44,670 bases of DNA from Paenimyroides viscosum (GCF_003858535.1 NZ_RQTJ01000020.1:1-44670), one strand, 5' to 3'. Counted from the first letter of the stretch, positions 25,871 through 35,097 are shown. A program made the numbers and translations. Notes: a model not told the origin generated them from the sequence alone.

Positions 25871-26356
25871 TTACTCAAATTCAATTAACAATTGACCTTT
25901 ATCTACTGCTTGTCCTTTTTCAACAGCGATCGATTTTATTACTCCTGCACGAGGAGAATCAAAACTATTCTCCATTTTCATAGCTTCTAAAATCAATAAA
26001 TTATCACCTTCTTGAACTTCCTGACCTACCGCAACATTAATCTCTAAAATCAATCCTGGCATAGGTGCTTTAATTGCGTTCACTACTTTTGCCTTACCTA
26101 CTTCAAAGCCCATTTCTTTAATTAATTGATCTAAATGGTTGGCGATAGACACTACATACTCGTTGTTATTTACAACTACTGTATATGTTTTGTTGATGAA
26201 ATCGGTGTTCACAACTTCGGCATGATACGAAGTATTGTTGTGTAACACATGAAAGTTTTTTTGATCCAAGCTCACTGCATCAGCAGTTTGCATTTGCTCT
26301 TCTGTAAAATCAAAGTGGTGTTCTTTATTTACAGAAACTTTAAGTGTGTTGTTCAT
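25871..26356 (-). CDS. Biotin carboxyl carrier protein of acyl-CoA carboxylase
   Basis: 161 aa. The C-terminal ~75 residues form a biotinyl-lipoyl domain: KAPMPGLILEINVAVGQEV, then the biotin site EAMKMEN with Lys127, then the second strand set ending DKGQLLIEFE. The N-terminal ~90 residues are the extra beta-domain found in carriers of propionyl/3-methylcrotonyl-type carboxylases (no Pro/Ala linker as in AccB). It carries CO2 between the biotin carboxylase and the carboxyltransferase encoded downstream. It is the first gene of the minus-strand carboxylase group. Confidence 0.92.
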   Translation of the reverse strand: MNNTLKVSVNKEHHFDFTEEQMQTADAVSLDQKNFHVLHNNTSYHAEVVNTDFINKTYTVVVNNNEYVVSIANHLDQLIKEMGFEVGKAKVVNAIKAPMPGLILEINVAVGQEVQEGDNLLILEAMKMENSFDSPRAGVIKSIAVEKGQAVDKGQLLIEFE

Positions 26357-26471
26357 TTTTAAAAAATTGTTTGAGGGTAAAGTTATTTAAAAATTCGCAA
26401 TTATTTAATTAAAAACCAGCTTTAATTCTTTAATTAAAAGGTTATTGCGATATTTGAATAAAAAAAATTAT

Positions 26472-27026
26472 ATGAATAAATATTCGGTTGTTTTTATGCC
26501 AGATGTTCAAACAATTACATTAGTTAAAGAGATGAAATTGAATTTAGCAGCCAAAACCGGAAGTTTTAAAAGTAAAAATGCATTGGCACATTTTTCTATT
26601 TTTGAATTCTTTAGCGAAGTATCGCAAGAAGATCGATTTTTTATACAATTAGAACGGATTGCATCTGAAATTGAACCATTTGAAATGCATTGTAACAGTT
26701 TTAACCAATATAATAATGGTGCTTTTTATATAAAACCAAGTGAGGATTCAACAGATAAAATGTCATCTATTATGAAGCAAATTTTAAATGAAGTAACAAC
26801 GATGAAAAAAGAGCATCAAACAACCACACCGCATTTAACTATAGGTAGGCAATTAAGTCAAAAACAATTACAAATTGCTCAACAAATGTTTCAAAATATT
26901 GATATTTCGTTTCCTGTTACTCATTTAAGTTTGCGAAAATTTAATCTACAAATTAAGCAATACGAAGTTTATAAAGAGTTTCCGCTACTTGGAAAACCCA
27001 AAGAAATACAAGGAAGTTTGTTTTAA
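26472..27026 (+). CDS. 2H phosphoesterase, 2'-5' RNA ligase family
   Basis: 184 aa from ATG at 26472. An upstream TTG start at 26445 is less likely, because a -7-like box (GATATTTG, 26449-26456) overlaps it. The two catalytic HxS/T motifs of the 2H family are present: HFS at residues 40-42 (LAHFSIFEF) and HLT at 121-123 (TPHLTIGR). Such enzymes act on 2',3'-cyclic phosphates or 2'-5' bonds in RNA or nucleotides; the substrate cannot be read from the sequence. The next gene has its own promoter box right after its stop. Confidence 0.82.
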   Translation: MNKYSVVFMPDVQTITLVKEMKLNLAAKTGSFKSKNALAHFSIFEFFSEVSQEDRFFIQLERIASEIEPFEMHCNSFNQYNNGAFYIKPSEDSTDKMSSIMKQILNEVTTMKKEHQTTTPHLTIGRQLSQKQLQIAQQMFQNIDISFPVTHLSLRKFNLQIKQYEVYKEFPLLGKPKEIQGSLF

Positions 27027-27030
27027 GGTT

Positions 27031-27038
27031 TATATTTG
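27031..27038 (+). promoter_or_regulatory. -7 promoter box of the CPBP protease gene
   Basis: TATATTTG is a full match to TAnnTTTG, 4 bp after the preceding stop and 17 bp before the next ATG, so the leader would be only about 10 nt. Confidence 0.5.
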
Positions 27039-27055
27039 CAAAAATTCAATTTTTA

Positions 27056-27910
27056 ATGAAGCAGATATTACTTGATTTTTGGCAGTTTATTAAACACCCT
27101 AAAGATTTACGCGATTCTTCAGGAAATAAATGGAAAGTGTTTTTTACGCTTTTCCTAGCAGAATTAGCTCTTCTCGCAATTTACCTTCCCGTGATCTATT
27201 TAATAGATAAATACTTTGCAATTGAAAATGCTACTGAATTAAATTTTAATATTGTACTAAGTTTTTTACTACTAATTTTACTTGTTCCTTTTATTGAGGA
27301 AGTTTTTTTTAGATTAGGTTTACGCCGTAAAGGATTAGTCGAAATTTTTTTTACTGAGCAACAATGGGAAAAATATTTTCCAATATTTATTTATTCCTCA
27401 TCTATTATTTTTGGAATAGTTCATATTAGTAATTATGCGAATTTTAGTTGGACATTTATAGTACTCTCGCCCATTTTGATACTCACACAACTTACTGGCG
27501 GATTTATACTTGCTTATTTACGTGTACGTTTTAATTTTTGGCTAAGCTTTCTGTATCATGCCTTATGGAACTTTACAGCAATATTTTTATTAGGAAGCTT
27601 ATCTATGTTTTTTGTTGATACTATTGATATTAAAACGAACGATTACGAACTGCAAGTTAAGCATCAATTATTTGTAAGTTTAACGGATGATAAAACCATT
27701 ACTTTTGAACAAACAGAAGAAGGTAAAATAAAGATTATTCAATCTGATGAATATAGTGTAAGTGAAATGCTTGAAATTTTAAATGTAGATTTTGACAATT
27801 ACGTTCCAGAATCGGTTATCATCGACTTAAATTTTAAATCAAACAACGGGATATCAAACGATAGTTTGTTAATCATATTAGAAGAAAATAAACTATTAAA
27901 AAAACGTTGA
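27056..27910 (+). CDS. CPBP-family intramembrane protease with C-terminal soluble domain
   Basis: 284 aa. The CPBP (Abi/CAAX protease-like) motifs are in order: EEVFFR at residues 81-86, the His of FGIVHISN at 123, and HALWN at 168-172. Predicted membrane segments lie around 30-50, 64-80, 110-125, 133-155 and 162-185. After them comes a ~95-residue soluble tail (VKHQLFVSLTDDKTITFEQT onward) with no family I know; most members end soon after the last helix. The protease may process membrane peptides or prenyl-type substrates. Its transcript ends at the 20-bp palindrome shared with pgi. Confidence 0.85.
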   Translation: MKQILLDFWQFIKHPKDLRDSSGNKWKVFFTLFLAELALLAIYLPVIYLIDKYFAIENATELNFNIVLSFLLLILLVPFIEEVFFRLGLRRKGLVEIFFTEQQWEKYFPIFIYSSSIIFGIVHISNYANFSWTFIVLSPILILTQLTGGFILAYLRVRFNFWLSFLYHALWNFTAIFLLGSLSMFFVDTIDIKTNDYELQVKHQLFVSLTDDKTITFEQTEEGKIKIIQSDEYSVSEMLEILNVDFDNYVPESVIIDLNFKSNNGISNDSLLIILEENKLLKKR

Positions 27911-27911
27911 T

Positions 27912-27951
27912 AAAACAAAAGCGAAAACTAATTAGTTTTCGCTTTTGTTTT
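27912..27951. terminator. Perfect 20-bp palindromic bidirectional terminator overlapping the pgi 3' end
   Basis: Arms 27912-27931 and 27932-27951 are exact inverse complements (GCGAAAAC / GTTTTCGC inside A- and T-rich ends). It separates the convergent CPBP and pgi genes. The pgi stop codon and the last six pgi codons (KNKSEN) lie wholly within the right arm. Confidence 0.9.
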
Positions 27952-29524
27952 TTAAGTAATGATTCAGCAAAAAAGTAGTTGAACAATCGTGCTTTTTTAT
28001 TTCGTTAGCTTGCAATTCGGTTTTAATGTTGTTTGCCAAAACCTTTCCGTATTCTACACCAAACTGATCAAAACTATAAATGTTCCAAATAAAACCCTGC
28101 ACAAACGTTTTATGTTCATACATAGCCAGCAAACTGCCTAATGATTCTGGTGTAAGCTTATCAATTAATATGGTATTTGATGGTCGGTTACCTTTAAAAT
28201 CTTTATAAACAGCATTTTTATCGGTTTGGTCATCGGTATGATAATTTCCTTCTTTACCATTCATCAATGCTTCGGTTTGAGCAAAAAAGTTCGCCATTAG
28301 CAAATCGTGCAAATCACTTGGATAAAATGGATTTATGAAACCAATAAAATCTGTCGGAATAATTTTTGTTCCTTGGTGAAACAACTGAAAAAATGCGTGT
28401 TGTGAGTTTGTACCAACTTCGCCCCAAACAATGGTTCCTGTTTCATAATTTACCACACTACCGTTTCTATCTACACTTTTTCCGTTACTTTCCATAATTA
28501 CCTGTTGCAAATAAGCAGGTAACATTTTTAATTTATCTACATACGGAACAACTGCTTCGGTTTCAAAACAAAAAAAGTTGTTATACCAAATAGATATCAA
28601 TGCTAAAATAACCGGAATATTTTCTTTAAAAGGAGTTTTAGAAAAATGTTGATCCATTTTATTGGCTCCGTTTAAAAGTTCTTTAAAATCAGCAAACCCA
28701 ATAGACAATGCGGTACTTAAACCAACGGCACTCCATAATGAATAACGTCCGCCCACGTAATCCCACATGGGAAATATATTTTTAATTTCGATACCATATT
28801 TTACCGCTTCCGGAATATTTGATGAAACCGCCACGATATGATTTTCGGCCTTTAAACCATTTTGCAACAACCAATTTTTAAAAATATCTGCATTGCTAAT
28901 AGTTTCTAAGGTTGTAAATGTTTTTGAAACCATTACAACTAAAGTAGTTTCGGCATTTAATTTGTTTTTTAAACATTCTATACTATCATTATCAATGTTT
29001 GATATGTAATGAACATTTAAGTGATTTTTGTAATCTGCCAAGGCTTCGGTAACTAATTTTGGACCTAGATCTGAACCTCCGATCCCGATATTTATAACAT
29101 CTGTAAACGCTTTTCCTGTTGATCCTTTAATATTACCCGAAATTACGCTTTCTGTAAACTGTTGCATTTGTTTTAAAGCTGTAGCAACTTCTTCGGTTTG
29201 GTTTGCAGGTTCTTTTCTTAAATCGGTATGTAGTACTTTTCGATCTTCGGTTTCATTAATGGTTTCTCCGCTTAAAAGTGCGTTGATTCCCGATTTTAAA
29301 TCTACTTCTTCTGCTAGCTGCACCAACAAATCAATAGTTTTATTGGTAATTCTGTTTTTGGAAAAATCGACTAAAAAATCATTCCAAACAATATTAAAAT
29401 CGTTTACACGATTAGGATTAGCGGTAAAAAGCTCTTGCATCTTTACAAATTGAACTTCGTAAAAATGTTCGCGCAAATTTTGCCACGTTTTTGTTTCGGT
29501 AGGGTTATTTTTTGGTAACGACAT
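27932..29524 (-). CDS. pgi: Glucose-6-phosphate isomerase
   Basis: 530 aa, normal for the family. The signatures are present: GIGGSDLGPKLVTEAL, VSKTFTTLET, WDYVGGRYSLWSAVGLS, the GEVGTNSQHAFFQLFHQG catalytic His/Glu region, and the KHDCSTTFLLNHY C-terminal region with the usual position of the catalytic Lys. It interconverts glucose-6-phosphate and fructose-6-phosphate in glycolysis and gluconeogenesis. It is the last gene of a four-gene minus-strand group; its ATG overlaps the M23 peptidase stop by one base (TAATG), and its end forms the terminator stem. Confidence 0.96.
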   Translation of the reverse strand: MSLPKNNPTETKTWQNLREHFYEVQFVKMQELFTANPNRVNDFNIVWNDFLVDFSKNRITNKTIDLLVQLAEEVDLKSGINALLSGETINETEDRKVLHTDLRKEPANQTEEVATALKQMQQFTESVISGNIKGSTGKAFTDVINIGIGGSDLGPKLVTEALADYKNHLNVHYISNIDNDSIECLKNKLNAETTLVVMVSKTFTTLETISNADIFKNWLLQNGLKAENHIVAVSSNIPEAVKYGIEIKNIFPMWDYVGGRYSLWSAVGLSTALSIGFADFKELLNGANKMDQHFSKTPFKENIPVILALISIWYNNFFCFETEAVVPYVDKLKMLPAYLQQVIMESNGKSVDRNGSVVNYETGTIVWGEVGTNSQHAFFQLFHQGTKIIPTDFIGFINPFYPSDLHDLLMANFFAQTEALMNGKEGNYHTDDQTDKNAVYKDFKGNRPSNTILIDKLTPESLGSLLAMYEHKTFVQGFIWNIYSFDQFGVEYGKVLANNIKTELQANEIKKHDCSTTFLLNHYLKNKSEN

Positions 29525-30771
29525 TAATTTTCAAATTTTTCTATAAGTTTGTCTTCTATAGCTTTTTTTACTGGTTTTATCTGTGATAAATAGGTTGATA
29601 AATCGCTTTTATCCATTGCTAATGATGTGGGCAATTTTTGTTTTAATGGATCAACTTGGATGCCATTTTTCCAAAAACGATAACAAACATGAGGTCCTGT
29701 AGCTAAACCGGTGCTTCCTACTTTACCAATTACTTGACCTTGAGTTACACTTTGCCCACGACGAACCAATATTTTAGACATGTGCAAATATTGGGTGCTG
29801 TACATGTTGTTGTGTTTTACTTTTACGTAATTTCCGTTTCCAGAGGTTCTGCCGGTTTCAACCACTACGCCCGATGCCGTTGTCATAATAGGTGTTCCGT
29901 GTGGGGCTGCATAATCGGTTCCGTTGTGGGCTTTAAAGCGTTTTTGAACGGGGTGAAATCTGTTTTTAGAAAATTTAGATGTAATGGTAAAATATTTTAA
30001 AGGCGATTTTAAAAACATGGTACGCATTTGCTTGCCGTTTTCATCAAAAAACTGCGCTTCTTTTACGCCTTCTTGTTTGTACGGAAAACCATACACATCT
30101 TTACCGTTGTAATTAAAATAAGCCCCTAAAATTTCTTCGGTTCCTACATAAATAGAATCATTAATAAATTTTTCTTTTACAGAAAGTGCAAATTTATCGC
30201 CCCTTTTAAATTTAAAAAAATCTATTGTCCAAGCAAAGCGTTTTGCTAAACCTGCTGCCAAACCTGGATCTAATCCTTCTTTTTGAATAGATGCCGATAA
30301 AGACCCATCTATTTCCCCTGCAATTGTTTTTATTTTATACGATACAGGATAATCTACGGTATATGCGTGAATAGAATCGCGAAAATCTATTACTTGAAAA
30401 CCCATTTTGTCGGGTTCGTAAATTAAAATTTCTAATCTGGGAATAGTTTCTTTTGATTTTAACAATGTAAAGGTTTTACCTGCTTTAATTTTTCGAACAT
30501 TGAACGAATCTTTTACTTTACCAACAATATCATGAATTTCGGTAGCATCGTAATTATGACGTGCCAATATCAAACTTAAATTATCTCCACGCTCAACCGT
30601 ATCACGTTCTACATGATATTCGTTCAAAGAAAAACCATAAGCAAATTCTGGTTTTACTTCTTCTTTGTCTTTTACAGATAGTTCGGCAAATTCAGGTTCT
30701 GATTCCTTTTTATTGCACGCAAAAAGTATCGTAAAAATTGTTAGAGATAATATGAGTTGAAAAAACTTCAT
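29524..30771 (-). CDS. M23 (LytM-type) cell-wall peptidase, lipoprotein
   Basis: 415 aa from ATG at 30771; an open frame reaches 30870 but overlaps the dioxygenase gene, and only the chosen start gives a lipoprotein signal (FTILFAC, Cys19). The N-terminal part contains a LysM/OapA-like segment (VERGDNLSLILARHNYDATE). The C-terminal ~130 residues form the M23 peptidase domain with zinc ligands in HNGTDYAAPHGTP and YLHMSKI and the closing GPHVCYRFW. It should cut peptidoglycan cross-links or act as an amidase activator. The start overlaps the dioxygenase stop (TAATG), and the stop overlaps the pgi start. Confidence 0.9.
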   Translation of the reverse strand: MKFFQLILSLTIFTILFACNKKESEPEFAELSVKDKEEVKPEFAYGFSLNEYHVERDTVERGDNLSLILARHNYDATEIHDIVGKVKDSFNVRKIKAGKTFTLLKSKETIPRLEILIYEPDKMGFQVIDFRDSIHAYTVDYPVSYKIKTIAGEIDGSLSASIQKEGLDPGLAAGLAKRFAWTIDFFKFKRGDKFALSVKEKFINDSIYVGTEEILGAYFNYNGKDVYGFPYKQEGVKEAQFFDENGKQMRTMFLKSPLKYFTITSKFSKNRFHPVQKRFKAHNGTDYAAPHGTPIMTTASGVVVETGRTSGNGNYVKVKHNNMYSTQYLHMSKILVRRGQSVTQGQVIGKVGSTGLATGPHVCYRFWKNGIQVDPLKQKLPTSLAMDKSDLSTYLSQIKPVKKAIEDKLIEKFEN

Positions 30772-31706
30772 TACAAAGCGTCTTTTCCCCAGTTTGCCAA
30801 TTCTTCTTCGCTCCATAATTCCGGGAAGAAAATTCTGCGTTGGTATTGCGGTAACATGTATTTTTTCCAATCGCTTCCACCGGTTGCTTCTTGCGGACCT
30901 GCTTCGCTTTCGATGTATTTTTTTGCAGCTTTAAAATGTCCCATAACCCATGTAATGTTCACGGTTTTGTCATAATGACGCATCGCCTGACGCAAATCTT
31001 CGTTCTGCTGATCTTCTATTGGAAGCTGTTTGAACTTTTGCCAAAGATTAGCTGTATTGTATTTCTGCATAAAATCAATGAATTCTTTTTTGTATTTCTT
31101 TTCGAATTCATTAATTAAGTAAGATTTTTTTCCTGTTTTGTAATCTTTACCCGCAGCCTGCCAATACATGTGTTCAAAAGCATGTTCGTACGGTGTATTT
31201 CTGTCGATTGTTTCACGGTAACGTGCATCAATCAAATTAATTAAATCGGTTGAGGCAAATTCTATCAAACGATACTGTGCGCTTTGAAATCCGCTGGCTG
31301 GTGTTAAGGTGTTACGGAATTTTAGGTATTGTTCTGTTTCCATTCCATCGCCCATAATGGTAAACGATGTGGTTAACATATCAAAATAACGAGAAATTCT
31401 ACCTAAACGTTCTGTAAAAAATGGAGTTGTTAAATTTTCTGCGAAGCAAACCTGTTCTATTTCCCACAAGATCATTTTAAACAACAATTCGTTTACCTGA
31501 TGGTACATGATAAATACCATTTCATCTGGCAGGGTTGATCGTTGGATCTGTAAATTAAGCAAGGCGTCGGTTTGTATGTAATCCCAATAAGTAATTGGTT
31601 TTTGCCATAACATTCCTTCTAAATGCGTGTCTAATTTTTGATCTATTTTAGTAAATTTATCCTGTAAGGCTTCTATTTTTTGTTTGCGTTCGTTTGAAAT
31701 TTCCAT
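30771..31706 (-). CDS. kynA: Tryptophan 2,3-dioxygenase
   Basis: 311 aa. The family's heme-enzyme core is recognisable: the opening WDYIQTDALLNLQ, the conserved PDEMVFIMYHQVNELLFKMI, the ASGFQSAQYR stretch with its catalytic-site arginine region, and a long C-terminal helix bundle ending GGSDWKKYMLPQYQRRIFFP. It opens the indole ring of tryptophan to N-formylkynurenine, the first step of tryptophan breakdown. It is flanked by DUF3108 upstream and M23 downstream with TAATG overlaps at both ends; no other kynurenine-pathway gene is in the window. Confidence 0.93.
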   Translation of the reverse strand: MEISNERKQKIEALQDKFTKIDQKLDTHLEGMLWQKPITYWDYIQTDALLNLQIQRSTLPDEMVFIMYHQVNELLFKMILWEIEQVCFAENLTTPFFTERLGRISRYFDMLTTSFTIMGDGMETEQYLKFRNTLTPASGFQSAQYRLIEFASTDLINLIDARYRETIDRNTPYEHAFEHMYWQAAGKDYKTGKKSYLINEFEKKYKKEFIDFMQKYNTANLWQKFKQLPIEDQQNEDLRQAMRHYDKTVNITWVMGHFKAAKKYIESEAGPQEATGGSDWKKYMLPQYQRRIFFPELWSEEELANWGKDAL

Positions 31707-32476
31707 TATTTTACGACTTTCAAAGGGGTTTTTAAATTTTTATGTTGAATTAACTCTGCCTTTAAAGAACCAACCAGTAAACTTGCCTGAATTTTCAATG
31801 GAACCCTGTTCTCATCGTTTGAAACCCAAAGAGTTAAACTTTCTTCTGCTTTAAAAACACGTCCCGACATAACATACGGACGGAACTTCATGCTGTTAAT
31901 TGTCCCAAATTTAGTTTTAATTTTTTCATAACCCATAAATTTTAATTTAAATTTAAAGATTTCATCATCAAAAAACATATCAATCTGTATGGTTTCGCCT
32001 GCTTTAATGTTGTCTAGCTTTTCGTGATTACGTAAATAATAAAAAGCCGAAATAACATCTTGTATGTTAGAATGTATGTTGTATGTTTTTTCTGTTTTAG
32101 CTTTATAATCTTTTAGTAATACGGTATTTGTTTTATAGTTTATAAAACCTTCTTGATTTTTGGTGTAGCCACCTTCGTTAATTTTGCGAACAAAGCGGTA
32201 AGGTTGTCCCGTGTTTTTATCGAAATAACTTTGATAGTCGTCTTTAACTTTAAAAAACGTTTTAGACAAACCCGTAGTGTACCCATCGCCTTTTGCATGA
32301 TACACACTTTTATCGTTATAAGTTGTTTCTTTAAGATCTATTGTAGCAATACCCGCATTTATAAAACCATACGAAACTTGAAATTTTAAATATTCGCCCG
32401 ATTTAAATGCAGAAGATTGCCCATAACCAACAAAGGTTAGTAATAAAACTACACAGGTTAAAAATGTATTTTTCAT
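31706..32476 (-). CDS. DUF3108 domain protein, periplasmic
   Basis: 256 aa. Signal peptide ~1-19, then a DUF3108 domain over most of the length: GEYLKFQVSYGFINAGIATI near the start, VDDYQSYFD-type strands, and the conserved RVPLKIQASLLVGSLKAEL end. DUF3108 proteins are predicted beta-rich envelope proteins; the function is unknown. It is the first gene of the minus-strand group with kynA, the M23 peptidase and pgi, and its stop overlaps the kynA start by one base. Confidence 0.85.
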   Translation of the reverse strand: MKNTFLTCVVLLLTFVGYGQSSAFKSGEYLKFQVSYGFINAGIATIDLKETTYNDKSVYHAKGDGYTTGLSKTFFKVKDDYQSYFDKNTGQPYRFVRKINEGGYTKNQEGFINYKTNTVLLKDYKAKTEKTYNIHSNIQDVISAFYYLRNHEKLDNIKAGETIQIDMFFDDEIFKFKLKFMGYEKIKTKFGTINSMKFRPYVMSGRVFKAEESLTLWVSNDENRVPLKIQASLLVGSLKAELIQHKNLKTPLKVVK

Positions 32477-32535
32477 ATTTTCAATTTTTTAGGAAAGATA
32501 CAAAACAATATCTGTTCCAAAGTTATTAAAAAACA

Positions 32536-32565
32536 AAAAACCCAGTTGTTACCAACTGAGTTTTT
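32536..32565 (-). terminator. Terminator after hppD
   Basis: Stem CAGTTG (32543-32548) / CAACTG (32553-32558), extended by a C-G pair and by A/T runs. On the minus strand it ends in a run of T. It lies 160 bp past the hppD stop codon. Confidence 0.65.
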
Positions 32566-32728
32566 ATGCTATTAACCAACCAAAAAACTATAAATTATGA
32601 AAAATTTATTACATAAATAAGGCTTTATGAGTACCTTATTTTTGTGGGTGCAAAGGTATATTAATATTTAATATTTTTTTAGCTAAATTTACATTTAACT
32701 TTTATTTAACTTTCTAACAGCGTTCTTA

Positions 32729-33889
32729 TTAAAGTGTACCGCGTTTTTCTTGCTCTCTTTCAATAGATTCAAACAATGCTTTAAAATTACCAGCGCCAAA
32801 TCCGCGAGCTCCCATACGTTGAATTACTTCAAAGAATAATGTAGGACGATCTTCTACCGGTTTGGTAAAAATTTGTAACAAATATCCTTCTTCATCTGCA
32901 TCAATCATAATTCCTAATTTTTGCAATTCGTTGATATCTTCTTTGAATTTATCCATGTGGTCTTTTAAACGCTCTGGAATTGCATCATAATAACTTTGAG
33001 GTGGAATTGATAAAAACTCAACACCGCGTGCTTTCATATCAGCAACCGTTTTTAAGATATCGTCTGTTGCAACTGCAATGTGCTGTACACCTTCGCCTTC
33101 ATAAAAATCTAAATATTCTTCGATTTGTGATTTTTTCTTACCTTCTGCTGGCTCATTGATAGGGAATTTAATTCTTCCGTTTCCGTTTGCCATTACTTTA
33201 GACATTAAAGCAGAATATTCGGTAGTAATTTGTTTGTCATCAAACGATAAGAAGTTTACAAATCCTAAAACATCTTCAAACCATTTTACCCAAACGTTCA
33301 TTTGATCCCAACCAACGTTACCTACCATGTGGTCGATAAATTTTAAACCTACCGGTGCTGGCTGGTAATCAGATTCCCATTTAACGTATCCTGGCAAAAA
33401 TAAACCGTTGTAGTTTTTACGCTCTGTAAACAAGAAAACAGTTTCGCCATAAGCAATAATTCCTGCTTGAATTACTTCACCGTTTTCATCTGAAGTAACT
33501 GTTGGCTCGCTGAACGATTTTGCACCACGTTTTGTAGTTTCTTCGTAAGCCGAAACGGCATCTTCTACCCATAAAGCTACCACTTTAACTCCGTCACCAT
33601 GTTTTTTAACATGCTCACCAATTGGAGAATCAGAGTTTAAGGCTGTTGTAAGTACAATGCGGATTTTATCTTGTTTAATTACATAAGAAGCACGATCGCG
33701 AACACCAGTTTCTAACCCTGAATAAGCTTCGGACTGAAAACCAAATGCCGTTTTGTAATAATGTGCTGCTTGTTTTGCATTACCTACATAAAATTCAACA
33801 TAATCTGTACCTAAAATTGGTAAGAAATCTTGTGCTCCTTCAAATATTTTTTCTAATCCGTACTCAACAGATTTTAATTCGTTTGACAT
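32729..33889 (-). CDS. hppD: 4-Hydroxyphenylpyruvate dioxygenase
   Basis: 386 aa. The three Fe(II) ligands can be placed: His187 (FIDHMVGNV), His270 (GVQHIAVATDD) and Glu354 (LFFEVIQRMG). The vicinal-oxygen-chelate repeats and the C-terminal GFGAGNFKALFESIEREQ are typical of the family. It turns 4-hydroxyphenylpyruvate from tyrosine into homogentisate, the substrate of the enzyme encoded immediately upstream in the operon (hmgA, 28 bp away). Confidence 0.96.
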   Translation of the reverse strand: MSNELKSVEYGLEKIFEGAQDFLPILGTDYVEFYVGNAKQAAHYYKTAFGFQSEAYSGLETGVRDRASYVIKQDKIRIVLTTALNSDSPIGEHVKKHGDGVKVVALWVEDAVSAYEETTKRGAKSFSEPTVTSDENGEVIQAGIIAYGETVFLFTERKNYNGLFLPGYVKWESDYQPAPVGLKFIDHMVGNVGWDQMNVWVKWFEDVLGFVNFLSFDDKQITTEYSALMSKVMANGNGRIKFPINEPAEGKKKSQIEEYLDFYEGEGVQHIAVATDDILKTVADMKARGVEFLSIPPQSYYDAIPERLKDHMDKFKEDINELQKLGIMIDADEEGYLLQIFTKPVEDRPTLFFEVIQRMGARGFGAGNFKALFESIEREQEKRGTL

Positions 33890-33917
33890 AATAATTATTG
33901 TATTTAGTTTTGTAAAA

Positions 33918-35075
33918 TTAATCTAACCATGATTGATAGTACTGCTCATCAGCTATCTTCATGGCCTCTTCTGTAACCATTAAAGGTTTAAAGGTATCAA
34001 CCATAACGGCTAATTCTTGTGTATCTACTTTGCCTATGCTTCGCTCCATTGCACCTGGGTGTGGTCCGTGTGGAATTCCTGCTGGGTGTAAGGAAATATG
34101 ACCGGCTTCGATATCGTTACGACTCATAAAATCACCATCTACGTAATAAAGAACCTCATCAGAATCAATATTACTGTGATTGTACGGAGCTGGAACAGAT
34201 TCCGGATGATAATCATACAAACGCGGAACGAACGAACACACTACAAACGCATCAGATTCAAAAGTTTGATGCACCGGTGGCGGCTGGTGAATACGACCTG
34301 TAATCGGTTCAAAATCGTGGATTGAGAATGCATACGGGAAGTTGTATCCATCATAACCAACAACATCAAACGGATGTGATGCGTAAACCATATCGAAGAT
34401 TTCGTCTTGTTTGCGAACTTTAATTAAAAAATCGCCTTTTTCATCGTAGGTTTCTAATTCTTCTGGTCGGCGGATATCGCGTTCGCAAAATGGCGAATGT
34501 TCTAATAGCTGACCAAACCAGTTACGGTAACGTTTTGGCGTATAAATTGGTCGGCGCGATTCTACGATAAACAAACGGTTATCGTCTGTATCAAAATCTA
34601 TTTTATAAATAATTCCGCGCGGAATCAATAAATAATCACCATATTTAAAATCTAAATTTCCTAAAATGGTGCGCAATTTACCGGTTCCTCTGTGAATAAA
34701 AATCAACTCATCGGCATCAGTATTCTTATAAAAATAATCTTGAGTTTTATCTGAAGGCGCAGCCAAAACAATGGTTAAATCACTGTTTGTTAATACGGCT
34801 TTACGGCTTTCTAAAAAATCTGCTGTTTTTGGAACCTGAAAACCGCGCAAACGGTACGATTGTATATTATTTGCACGTGCAATTTTTGGCGCAACACTGT
34901 AAGATCCTTTAATTTCTTTTACTTGCGTTGGGCGTTGTTCATGATACATGTTAGACGACATTCCATCGAAACCAACAGTACCAAACAACTGCTCATAATA
35001 AAAATCGCCGTTAGGCTTACGAAACTGTATGTGGCGTTTGTGTGGAATTTTTCCTAATTTATGATATAAAGGCAT
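33918..35075 (-). CDS. hmgA: Homogentisate 1,2-dioxygenase
   Basis: 385 aa, of the shorter form found in Bacteroidota (the E. coli/human type is ~440 aa). It is recognised by the cupin-type segments FIHRGTGKLRTILGNLDFKY and the iron-site region HQPPPVHQTFES and HPAGIPHGPHPGAMERS, which hold the expected His and Glu ligands. It opens the ring of homogentisate to maleylacetoacetate. It is the first gene of the hmgA-hppD operon. A full -7 box lies at 35190-35197. Confidence 0.93.
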   Translation of the reverse strand: MPLYHKLGKIPHKRHIQFRKPNGDFYYEQLFGTVGFDGMSSNMYHEQRPTQVKEIKGSYSVAPKIARANNIQSYRLRGFQVPKTADFLESRKAVLTNSDLTIVLAAPSDKTQDYFYKNTDADELIFIHRGTGKLRTILGNLDFKYGDYLLIPRGIIYKIDFDTDDNRLFIVESRRPIYTPKRYRNWFGQLLEHSPFCERDIRRPEELETYDEKGDFLIKVRKQDEIFDMVYASHPFDVVGYDGYNFPYAFSIHDFEPITGRIHQPPPVHQTFESDAFVVCSFVPRLYDYHPESVPAPYNHSNIDSDEVLYYVDGDFMSRNDIEAGHISLHPAGIPHGPHPGAMERSIGKVDTQELAVMVDTFKPLMVTEEAMKIADEQYYQSWLD

Positions 35076-35097
35076 ATTTCTTAGTTTTTAATTAATA

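Noticed and set aside
26445..26471. TTG start nine codons before the 2H phosphoesterase ATG
   Set aside because: A -7-like box overlaps it and an ATG follows at 26472 with a better N-terminus.
29524..30870. Longer form of the M23 peptidase starting at 30870
   Set aside because: It overlaps the dioxygenase coding region in another frame; the ATG at 30771 yields a lipoprotein signal and a TAATG junction.
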